DNA from: Candidatus Daviesbacteria bacterium
GTDB lineage: Bacteria > Patescibacteriota > Microgenomatia > Daviesbacterales > UBA10151
Reading direction: 5' to 3'
Length of the DNA: 8,983 bases
Assembly: GCA_016183225.1 (NCBI GenBank)
Contig: JACPEZ010000014.1
Span: 1-8,983, forward strand
Shown here one piece after another: positions 1-4,237 of the stretch. The notes beneath the pieces are model-generated. The model saw only the letters and a list, made by a program, of their open reading frames with translations. It did not search any database and was not told where the DNA came from. Positions within the stretch are counted from its first letter, which is position 1. The number at the start of each line of letters is the position of its first letter. The translations under genes and the position numbers were made by a program.

Positions 1-41
1 GAAAGGGATATTTTTTCAAACCGCTGCTTTAAATCATCCAT
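1..41 (-). CDS. Start of a leftward gene, cut by the window edge
   Basis: Reading leftward from an ATG at 41, 13 open codons encode MDDLKQRFEKISL before the window ends. That is far too short to assign a function. The reason to believe it is the promoter in front: a perfect TATAAT (53 to 48) lies 6 nt before the ATG, the same geometry as the other operon heads here. There is no Shine-Dalgarno sequence, so the mRNA would be leaderless. It diverges from the toxin-antitoxin operon and shares its control region. It could also be a chance open stretch. Confidence 0.35.
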   Translation of the reverse strand, partial: MDDLKQRFEKISL

Positions 42-47
42 GAAGTT

Positions 48-75
48 ATTATACTATCTTGACAAGAATATACAA
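48..75 (-). promoter_or_regulatory. Leftward sigma70-type promoter
   Basis: On the minus strand there is a perfect TATAAT at 53-48 and a weak -35 candidate TTGTAT at 75-70, separated by 16 bp. The -10 box ends 6 nt before the ATG at 41, which would place transcription start on that ATG. The -35 hexamer is also one of the ATACAA/TTGTAT half-sites, so the antitoxin may affect this promoter too. Confidence 0.45.
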
Positions 76-87
76 GTAAGATACAAT
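59..87 (+). promoter_or_regulatory. Promoter of the toxin-antitoxin operon
   Basis: A perfect TTGACA (59-64) and TACAAT (82-87) are separated by 17 bp, close to an ideal sigma70-type promoter. Start of transcription is expected near 94, and the antitoxin ATG is at 96. The message would therefore carry at most about 2 nt of leader. No Shine-Dalgarno sequence is present. Confidence 0.75.
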
Positions 88-97
88 AATTGTATAT
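68..97 (+). promoter_or_regulatory. Candidate autoregulatory operator with repeated half-sites
   Basis: Three ATACAA-type half-sites are present: 70-75 and 81-86 in direct orientation 11 bp apart, and TTGTAT at 90-95 inverted. The last two form a perfect 15-bp inverted repeat, ATACAAT-A-ATTGTAT (81-95). ATATACAA (68-75) also pairs with TTGTATAT (90-97). The array covers the -10 box and the start codon. RHH antitoxins of this class usually bind short half-sites spaced about one helical turn apart in their own promoter. Assigning this array to the neighbouring antitoxin is inference. Confidence 0.6.
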
Positions 98-344
98 GCA
101 AACACAAACTTTTAATATTGCCCTGCCGCAAGTGCTGGTAAAAGAAGTAGATAAAGTCGCCAAGACTGAATATAAAAACCGCTCCGAACTGATCAGGGAA
201 GCTCTGCGCAGGTACTTGGAAGATAAAAAAAAGTGGGAATATATTTTCAGAGCAGGAAGAAAAGCTGCCAGGGAAATGGGTATTACCAGTGAGAAACAAA
301 TTAATGATATAGTATATGAGTTCCGCCATGGCCGTAAACCCTAG
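96..344 (+). CDS. Ribbon-helix-helix (CopG/Arc-like) antitoxin
   Basis: An 82-aa DNA-binding protein and likely antitoxin of the PIN toxin that follows. Residues 3-45 have the ribbon-helix-helix layout: a short strand (TFNIALP), then a helix (VLVKEVDKVAK), then NRSELIREALRRYL, the classic second-helix signature. Such proteins dimerise through the strand and insert it into the major groove. The basic C-terminal part (46-82) probably covers the toxin. ATG 96 is preferred over TTG 90 because it is a better start codon and sits just after the predicted transcription start. There is no Shine-Dalgarno sequence. The gene overlaps the toxin start, the usual arrangement that couples their translation. 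Repression of its own promoter through the 68-97 repeats is inferred. Confidence 0.85.
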   Translation: MQTQTFNIALPQVLVKEVDKVAKTEYKNRSELIREALRRYLEDKKKWEYIFRAGRKAAREMGITSEKQINDIVYEFRHGRKP

Positions 345-735
345 GGTAGTTCTTGATACCAATGTGATTATCTCCGCCATAGGTTATGGAGGAAAACCGG
401 CTAAAGTTTTTTTGCTGGCCTTGGAAGAAAAAATTCAAGGTGTAACTTCGGAAATATTACTGGCAGAAGTTCAAGAGATTTTGACAAAAAAACTATCACT
501 CTCGCCTGGTGATTTAGAGCTGACTATGGCGGAAATAGAAGATAAATTTGAGGTAGTGGCCCCGCGCAAAACATTACATATTCTAAGAGATGAAGATGAC
601 AATCGGGTTTTGGAAGCGGCAGTGGAGGGCAATTGCGATTTTATTATTACCGGGGATAAAGATTTGCTGGATTTGGGAAAATACAAAAAAATAAAAATTT
701 TAACTGCAGAGGAATTTTTGGAAATCTATCGATAA
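328..735 (+). CDS. PIN-domain RNase toxin
   Basis: A 135-aa single-domain protein of the PIN family (VapC-like, 'putative toxin component, PIN family' type). These are Mg2+-dependent endoribonucleases that usually cut tRNA or rRNA and are held inactive by the antitoxin. The acidic active-site set can be followed: D10 in VVLDTNV, E47 in LLAEVQEIL, D91 in the DEDDNRVLEAA stretch, and D110 in IITGDKDLL. The protein therefore looks intact and active. ATG 328 puts MAVNPRVVLD at the N terminus, as expected for the family, and overlaps the antitoxin by 17 nt. ATG 316 would add four residues and is also possible; neither has a strong Shine-Dalgarno sequence. An A-T7 run follows the stop codon. The RNA target cannot be read from the sequence. 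Confidence 0.87.
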   Translation: MAVNPRVVLDTNVIISAIGYGGKPAKVFLLALEEKIQGVTSEILLAEVQEILTKKLSLSPGDLELTMAEIEDKFEVVAPRKTLHILRDEDDNRVLEAAVEGNCDFIITGDKDLLDLGKYKKIKILTAEEFLEIYR

Positions 736-751
736 TTTTTTTCATTTCATT

Positions 752-771
752 TGTCCCACGGTCGTGGTACA
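752..771. repeat. GC-rich inverted repeat in an A/T-rich gap
   Basis: TGTCCCAC and GTGGTACA flank GGTC and form an 8-position stem with one mismatch (C755 against T768). It lies between the convergent toxin gene and the leftward gene ending at 841. The flanks are almost wholly A/T, so the element stands out. No T-run follows directly on either strand, so it is not a classic intrinsic terminator. A dispersed repeat or a protein-binding site is equally possible. The rest of 736-840 holds only A/T-rich sequence, including a weak inverted repeat (ATTTTGAA 779-786 with TTCAAAAT 818-825). Confidence 0.5.
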
Positions 772-840
772 TTTGAAAATTTTGAAACTAAAAAAAAGAA
801 TTAAATTATTTTAAATGTTCAAAATTAAGACGGGAAGCTT

Positions 841-1494
841 TTAAGGTTTGTATCTGATTTCTGGAAAAGGGTTACTACCACTTGCTATAGCGCTTATCTG
901 ATTTGCTGTTAGACCATGTTTAAGCACATCAAGCGCCCTATCTTTAATAACTGTATCCTGCCTTAATCCTCCTTCATAAGCCAAGGCTAGTTTTGCCAAG
1001 CTATCATTTGGCAAAATATAAACCGCTATTGTTCTTATAGCAGCCCGCAATTGAGTGGTAAATTCTTCACTTTCTTTATCAACCAGACGGCCTCGAGCCT
1101 CCCTGTCAAATAATTCAAGTACTACTCTACCTACATGTTGTTTACGGCCAACTATTTCATCGAACGCATAATATCCAAATTGGAGGTCTTGAATAACATT
1201 CTCATAAATTCCTGATCCTCCATAGAACGGACGAACAACCTTATGCATATAAGCTTGATGTAGCAAAGGTTCTATGAGAGGGTCTACTGTTGTTACTTGA
1301 AACTGATTAAGTCTATTGCCATCAAAACCTAAATCTTGCGTGGGTCTTATAAAAATGCTAACTGTCTCCACCTTGTCATCCTCATTTTGAGGAGTAAGTT
1401 GAACAGTTTCACCCACAAATACCAGCTCATTGCTTAAAGCGAGGTTGTGACGAACTTGAATAAGTAAGGATGTTCCGGCTTCAGGATCTAGCAT
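841..1494 (-). CDS. Unrecognised 217-aa protein
   Basis: I do not recognise a family. The protein has no signal peptide or membrane segment and looks soluble and cytoplasmic. The N-terminal half (about 1-80) alternates hydrophobic and polar residues, as in a beta-rich domain (LVFVGETVQLTP, VETVSIFIRP). The middle and C-terminal parts look helical (about 115-200), with many charged residues. The ATG at 1494 is supported by a TATAAT ending 7 nt upstream and by the lack of any earlier start downstream of that promoter. There is no Shine-Dalgarno sequence, so translation is probably leaderless. The gene diverges from the 230-aa gene at 1582, so the two may be co-regulated and may act together. 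That link rests on arrangement only. Confidence 0.7.
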   Translation of the reverse strand: MLDPEAGTSLLIQVRHNLALSNELVFVGETVQLTPQNEDDKVETVSIFIRPTQDLGFDGNRLNQFQVTTVDPLIEPLLHQAYMHKVVRPFYGGSGIYENVIQDLQFGYYAFDEIVGRKQHVGRVVLELFDREARGRLVDKESEEFTTQLRAAIRTIAVYILPNDSLAKLALAYEGGLRQDTVIKDRALDVLKHGLTANQISAIASGSNPFPEIRYKP

Positions 1495-1501
1495 ATAACG
1501 T

Positions 1502-1531
1502 ATTATATCCTAACTATAGGATGATAGTCAA
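1502..1531 (-). promoter_or_regulatory. Leftward promoter of the 217-aa gene
   Basis: On the minus strand, TTGACT (1531-1526) and a perfect TATAAT (1507-1502) are separated by 18 bp. The -10 box ends 7 nt before the ATG at 1494, so the transcript should start at or next to the start codon. The spacer holds the inverted repeat ATCCTA-ACTA-TAGGAT at 1507-1522, a plausible repressor site. Confidence 0.7.
1507..1522. repeat. Inverted repeat between -35 and -10
   Basis: ATCCTA (1507-1512) and TAGGAT (1517-1522) are exact reverse complements around a 4-nt centre. The position, inside the spacer of the leftward promoter and touching its -10 box, fits an operator. At 6 bp per arm, chance is a real alternative. 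Confidence 0.35.
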
Positions 1532-1546
1532 ATTGTACTAAAAATT

Positions 1547-1575
1547 TTGACTTGTAAGTAGTAAAATGGTAAGAT
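1547..1575 (+). promoter_or_regulatory. Rightward promoter of the 230-aa gene
   Basis: TTGACT (1547-1552) and TAAGAT (1570-1575) are separated by 17 bp. Six bases follow before GTG 1582, so the expected transcription start is the G of that GTG. The two divergent promoters use the same -35 hexamer, TTGACT. Confidence 0.65.
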
Positions 1576-1581
1576 TTGAGC

Positions 1582-2274
1582 GTGGAAGAAATAGATGCAT
1601 CAGCTCAAATAAGAGGTGAAACTGCAGTATCAAAAGATGTTGAATCTGCCTATGGGCAATACTTAAAAGCTTTTCAGGATCGTTTGCGTGCAGCCGGCCT
1701 TTCGGATAATGTTGCTGAAACAGTAGAAGCTCATGGTTATAAGCTTGGTTTAGAAATTACACCCCAGACACCGTTAGTTGCGTTTTATGTTAAAGAAGTA
1801 CTGCCAGATTCTCTTCAAGATCTTCCCCAAACAGCATATGGTTTTCCTGTAGCAATAACCAAAATTTTGTTGGGAAGGCGAGATGCTGTAATGCAGATCG
1901 CTCCTGAATCTTTACGGGAGACTCCCAGGGGTAGAGGTATAGCTAGTGCTACAAATTATGGAGATGCGATTCATCCCGGAAGAAGTACTAAATATCCAAA
2001 TCAAGTATTTGCTAATGAGATACGGTTTTCGCTTGAGGGGGGGGTAATGCATGTAGGAACATTTTCCTCTCCGAGTTCACAAAGAGGATTTATGAGTAAT
2101 GAAGATGCTACTTGGACTTCCAGTCCGTTAACCGCAAGACAAATTATTGATTTTGGGCAATTCATACAATATGGGGGATACTTGAAGAATGCAAAGACCA
2201 GAATAGTTGTGGATAGGGCTAGTCCCCTATCTCCACTTGATATAGCTGTTCCCGGATTCACAGCTCTTAAGTAG
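1582..2274 (+). CDS. Unrecognised 230-aa protein
   Basis: I do not recognise a family. It begins VEEIDASAQ, has no signal peptide or membrane segment, and is probably cytoplasmic. About residues 1-55 look helical. The rest is mixed, with glycine- and proline-rich stretches around 115-150 (ETPRGRGIASATNYGDAIHPGR) and a strand-rich part with EIRFSLEGGVMHVGTF. GTG 1582 is chosen because it sits exactly where the promoter predicts transcription start. TTG 1576 would add two residues but lies upstream of that point. An uninterrupted run of eight G (2037-2044) lies in the coding sequence and is a possible slippage site. The gene diverges from the 217-aa gene; both look like accessory genes next to the toxin-antitoxin pair. 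Confidence 0.72.
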   Translation: MEEIDASAQIRGETAVSKDVESAYGQYLKAFQDRLRAAGLSDNVAETVEAHGYKLGLEITPQTPLVAFYVKEVLPDSLQDLPQTAYGFPVAITKILLGRRDAVMQIAPESLRETPRGRGIASATNYGDAIHPGRSTKYPNQVFANEIRFSLEGGVMHVGTFSSPSSQRGFMSNEDATWTSSPLTARQIIDFGQFIQYGGYLKNAKTRIVVDRASPLSPLDIAVPGFTALK

Positions 2275-2282
2275 AAAACAGC

Positions 2283-2337
2283 CCAAGTCTTAAAAATTTA
2301 TTTAAAAATTTCCTTTTCCAGACTTTTGGATTTTTTT
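2283..2337 (+). terminator. Weak candidate terminator after the 230-aa gene
   Basis: CCAAGTCT (2283-2290) can pair with AGACTT-TT-GG (2320-2329, 2-nt bulge), and a run of seven T follows at 2331-2337. The loop is long and A/T-rich and contains TTAAAAATTT twice (2290-2299 and 2302-2311). The pairing is too weak for a firm call. The position, between a stop codon and the next promoter, is right for a terminator. Confidence 0.3.
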
Positions 2338-2364
2338 GACATTATTTTATCAAAGGAATATGAT
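2336..2364 (+). promoter_or_regulatory. Promoter of the small-membrane-protein/TsaB operon
   Basis: A perfect TTGACA (2336-2341) and TATGAT (2359-2364) are separated by 17 bp, one of the two best promoters in the window. Six bases follow before GTG 2371, so transcription is expected to start on that GTG. This rules against the upstream in-frame TTG at 2326, which lies before the promoter. Confidence 0.75.
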
Positions 2365-2370
2365 TTTGTT

Positions 2371-2574
2371 GTGAATATTATTTTAAATCAGGAACAAGCT
2401 AAAAGTTTGGCAAACTTTTTCTTTGATGTTGCCAAGGGCGTAATTTTGGGAGGGTTGGGTTTTGCCACGGTTGCTCCTTTGGAAGTTAAAATATTTGCAG
2501 TTTTATCCAGTTTGGTAGTAACATACTTATTAGTCAGATTTGGTTTAATACTTTTGGAGGATGTAAGACGATGA
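2371..2574 (+). CDS. Small two-segment membrane protein (67 aa)
   Basis: A 67-aa protein starting VNIILNQEQAKSL. Residues about 17-35 (FFFDVAKGVILGGLGFATV) and 38-61 (LEVKIFAVLSSLVVTYLLVRFGLI) are hydrophobic enough for two membrane helices with a short loop, so both ends probably lie on the same side. The tail LLEDVRR is charged. I cannot name a family. GTG 2371 is preferred because it coincides with the predicted transcription start; no other good start follows before the first helix. It is the first of four tightly packed genes and overlaps the next by 4 nt (ATGA), implying coupled translation. A role at the membrane together with the two tiny proteins downstream is inferred from this packing only. 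Confidence 0.68.
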   Translation: MNIILNQEQAKSLANFFFDVAKGVILGGLGFATVAPLEVKIFAVLSSLVVTYLLVRFGLILLEDVRR

Positions 2575-2690
2575 TCAATCAATATGATATCACTACGGCA
2601 ACTTATCTTTTTCTTATCGCTGCAGGAGCAATTACCCTGTTTGCAGGTTTAATAGTTTTTTATCATAGAAAATCAAAATTAAAGAGGTAG
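2571..2690 (+). CDS. Tiny single-pass membrane protein (39 aa)
   Basis: A 39-aa protein, MINQYDITTA to HRKSKLKR. It has one hydrophobic helix at about 11-31 followed by a basic tail (HRKSKLKR), which predicts N-out/C-in insertion by the positive-inside rule. It overlaps the upstream stop by 4 nt and has a GGAGG at 2556-2560, 10 nt before the ATG. The start is thus well supported despite the small size. Function unknown; it could be a subunit of a membrane complex with its neighbours. Confidence 0.6.
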   Translation: MINQYDITTATYLFLIAAGAITLFAGLIVFYHRKSKLKR

Positions 2691-2691
2691 T

Positions 2692-2784
2692 ATGGATTTA
2701 AACGCTGTTTTATTAATCATTGCAATCGCCTTAATAGTTGCCAGTTTTATCATTGCTCAATTTCTTATCCCCAGAAAAAAATAG
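2692..2784 (+). CDS. Tiny single-pass membrane protein (30 aa)
   Basis: A 30-aa protein that is almost entirely one membrane helix (about 5-26) between MDLN and the basic end PRKK, again predicting N-out/C-in. AGAGG (2683-2687) lies 4 nt before the ATG, and only one base separates it from the previous stop. The TsaB-like gene starts 4 nt after its stop. Size and spacing fit a real gene in an operon, but at 30 codons a chance reading frame cannot be excluded. Confidence 0.5.
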   Translation: MDLNAVLLIIAIALIVASFIIAQFLIPRKK

Positions 2785-2788
2785 TTTT

Positions 2789-3082
2789 ATGATCCTTCAT
2801 ATTAATACCAAAGAGCAAAATAGGGTGGAGGTGACTCTTAAAAAAGAGGGAAAAGTCATTAAAAGTTTATCTGCCAAAAATAAATTTGGCTCACAGGTGC
2901 TTTTACCTTTAATTTCCAGGCTGAATATTGCACACCCTGGAGGTGTGCAGGGCGTGGAAGTAGAAACAGGGCCCGGGTCTTTTACGGGACTGCGGGTGGG
3001 GGTATCTGTAGCTAATGCTTTGGGGTTTGCATTAGATATTCCTGTTAACGGGAAAAAAATAGAAAGCAATATAGAATATTAA
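2789..3082 (+). CDS. Minimal TsaB-like protein (97 aa)
   Basis: It resembles the N-terminal subdomain of TsaB (YeaZ), the inactive ASKHA-fold partner of TsaD in making the t6A37 modification of ANN-decoding tRNAs. The key match is ETGPGSFTGLRVG at 59-71, followed by ANALGFALDIPVNG, the family's signature helix and strand. SQVLLPLISRL (35-45) matches the conserved SxxLLPLI stretch. Usual TsaB proteins are about 200-240 aa, so this one lacks the whole C-terminal subdomain and ends soon after IPVNG. In known complexes the N-terminal subdomain makes the TsaB-TsaD contact, so a shortened adaptor is plausible. A decayed gene is the alternative. ATG 2789 is preferred to upstream starts that would overlap the 30-aa gene. 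No Shine-Dalgarno sequence; probably coupled to the gene before. Confidence 0.75.
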   Translation: MILHINTKEQNRVEVTLKKEGKVIKSLSAKNKFGSQVLLPLISRLNIAHPGGVQGVEVETGPGSFTGLRVGVSVANALGFALDIPVNGKKIESNIEY

Positions 3083-3089
3083 AATTAAC

Positions 3090-3118
3090 CTAATTGACCT
3101 AATTTCTAATTGACCTAA
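3090..3118. repeat. Direct repeat of a 13-mer, 16-bp period
   Basis: CTAATTGACCTAA occurs at 3090-3102 and again at 3106-3118. It begins just after the TsaB-like stop and is the first of three short-repeat blocks filling the gap 3083-3212. Confidence 0.8.
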
Positions 3119-3120
3119 AG

Positions 3121-3136
3121 AAATCCCAAATCCCAA
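3121..3136. repeat. Tandem heptamer AAATCCC, two copies
   Basis: AAATCCC is repeated at 3121-3127 and 3128-3134, followed by AA. It lies between the 13-mer repeat and the TAGTAAT block. It is too short for a CRISPR or integron element; replication slippage is the simplest origin. Confidence 0.65.
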
Positions 3137-3166
3137 TTTTTAAGTCTAAGTAATTGAGTCATTGTT

Positions 3167-3190
3167 TAGTAATTAGTAATTAGTAATTAG
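3167..3190. repeat. Tandem heptamer TAGTAAT, 3.4 copies
   Basis: TAGTAAT is repeated at 3167-3173, 3174-3180 and 3181-3187, with a partial copy to 3190. It occupies the place of the -35 region and spacer of the promoter of the CAP-domain gene. A change in copy number would alter the promoter's upstream sequence. Confidence 0.85.
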
Positions 3191-3197
3191 AAATTTC

Positions 3198-3206
3198 TGG
3201 TAGAAT
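3198..3206 (+). promoter_or_regulatory. Extended -10 promoter of the CAP/sugar operon
   Basis: TGG directly before TAGAAT (3201-3206) gives an extended -10 (TGnTAGAAT), which can work without a good -35; none is seen at the right distance. Six bases follow before ATG 3213, so transcription should begin on the start codon, as at the other operon heads. Confidence 0.6.
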
Positions 3207-3212
3207 GATATT

Positions 3213-4082
3213 ATGGCCTGGCAGAACTGGTTACTCCCGCATAAAGATACTCACAAAAAAGCTCATCTAATTTCTTGGGAGGCTATCTTAATTTATATTC
3301 TGCTTTTTATCTTGCTTCAAGTAGGTTTTTCCATAGTCAGCTACACCAAACCGGGCATTTTGGGGATTTCGGCCAATTTGGATCAAAAAAAACTGATTGA
3401 ACTGACAAATCAGGAAAGGCAAAAATCAGGCTTAGGGCCGGTTTCGGAAAACGAAGCCCTGGACAGGGCAGCTGCCCTTAAGGCCCAAAATATGTTTGAT
3501 GAAAATTACTGGGCTCATTTTGCCCCATCAGGCAAGACCCCCTGGGATTTTATTTTAGGTTCGGGCTATAAATTTACCTATGCCGGGGAAAATCTGGCCA
3601 AAAACTTTTACAACTCTGATGAAGTAGTATCCGCCTGGATGGCCTCCCCTACTCATAAGGAAAATCTGCTAAACAGTAAATACAGCGACATCGGTATGGC
3701 AGTGGTGGAGGGAGTGTTAAACGGACAAAAAACCACTCTGGTGGTGCAGATGTTTGGTTCAACATCAACTGTTTTCCCCCAACCTGCCTTCACTGCCGGG
3801 GGAAAACAGGTTAATGTGTCAAAAGATAAATATTTAAGCGCTCCCGCCATATTTGCCGAAACGCGGGGTGAAAATATCAAGCCTTTATTTGATCCGTATC
3901 AATTTACCAAAACAGCCGGATTTGTTCTGATACTGTTGATGGCTGTTTTACTGACTGTTGATCTGGTAGTTTTAAAGAAACGGGGAGTTTTGCGGATCTC
4001 CTCTTCCAGAGTAGCTCACATGGCCATTCTGGGGGTGGCAGCAGCTACTTTGTTAAATAGCAATCCGGGAGCAATTTTGTGA
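3213..4082 (+). CDS. Membrane-anchored CAP/SCP-domain protein
   Basis: A 289-aa protein with an N-terminal membrane anchor (about 23-43), a CAP/SCP (PR-1-like) domain outside the membrane (about 58-184), a linker, and two C-terminal membrane helices (about 235-254 and 267-284). CAP hallmarks are visible: LTNQERQKSGLGPV (64-77), the helix with AAALKAQNM, H102 in HFAPSGKTPWDF, E126 in AGENLAK, and H148 in SPTHKENLL. The two His and the Glu are the usual cavity residues. Bacterial CAP proteins such as YkwD are extracytoplasmic, but their activity is mostly unknown. The three-helix layout is unusual compared with simple secreted forms. ATG 3213 follows the extended -10 by 6 nt with no Shine-Dalgarno sequence. 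Its stop overlaps the 52-aa gene by 4 nt, tying it to the sugar operon. Confidence 0.88.
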   Translation: MAWQNWLLPHKDTHKKAHLISWEAILIYILLFILLQVGFSIVSYTKPGILGISANLDQKKLIELTNQERQKSGLGPVSENEALDRAAALKAQNMFDENYWAHFAPSGKTPWDFILGSGYKFTYAGENLAKNFYNSDEVVSAWMASPTHKENLLNSKYSDIGMAVVEGVLNGQKTTLVVQMFGSTSTVFPQPAFTAGGKQVNVSKDKYLSAPAIFAETRGENIKPLFDPYQFTKTAGFVLILLMAVLLTVDLVVLKKRGVLRISSSRVAHMAILGVAAATLLNSNPGAIL

Positions 4083-4237
4083 AACCATTAAACATACTTA
4101 TTATTGCCGTACTAATTTATTTAGTTTGGGCCATGTGGCACCATCACAGGGATAAAAGTTTGACTTTACCTATTTTGATAGAGTATCTTTTAACTGCACT
4201 GCTTGTCTTAACAGTTTTGTCAGGAAGTTTATTATGA
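4079..4237 (+). CDS. Small two-segment membrane protein (52 aa)
   Basis: A 52-aa protein that starts with GTG and fills the gap between the CAP gene and rmlA exactly. It overlaps the CAP stop by 4 nt (GTGA) and the rmlA start by 4 nt (ATGA). GGGAG at 4067-4071, 7 nt before the GTG, is a good Shine-Dalgarno sequence. The protein has two hydrophobic segments, about 4-20 (LNILIIAVLIYLVWAMW) and 30-52, joined by HHHRDKS, a polar and basic loop that should be cytoplasmic. The family is not recognised. The double overlap is the main evidence that it is real. It may be a partner of the CAP protein or of the surface-glycan pathway; nothing seen settles this. Confidence 0.7.
   Translation: MKPLNILIIAVLIYLVWAMWHHHRDKSLTLPILIEYLLTALLVLTVLSGSLL

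Noticed and set aside
54..380. Minus-strand frame of 108 codons over the antitoxin gene
   Set aside because: It opposes the antitoxin and toxin start, has no promoter or ribosome site, and its hydrophobic protein mirrors the charged antitoxin codons.
752..771. Intrinsic terminator between the convergent genes
   Set aside because: The stem is reasonable, but neither strand has a T-run directly after it; listed as an inverted repeat instead.
2037..2044. Frameshift making the 230-aa gene a pseudogene
   Set aside because: The frame is open through the G8 run to a single stop at 2274, so there is no evidence of disruption in this copy.
2326..2370. TTG start for the 67-aa membrane protein
   Set aside because: This TTG lies upstream of the TTGACA/TATGAT promoter and would need transcription from further back; GTG 2371 fits the promoter.
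3090..3190. CRISPR-like array
   Set aside because: Repeat units are 7-13 bp with periods of 7-16 bp and no unique spacers of constant length; these are simple tandem repeats.
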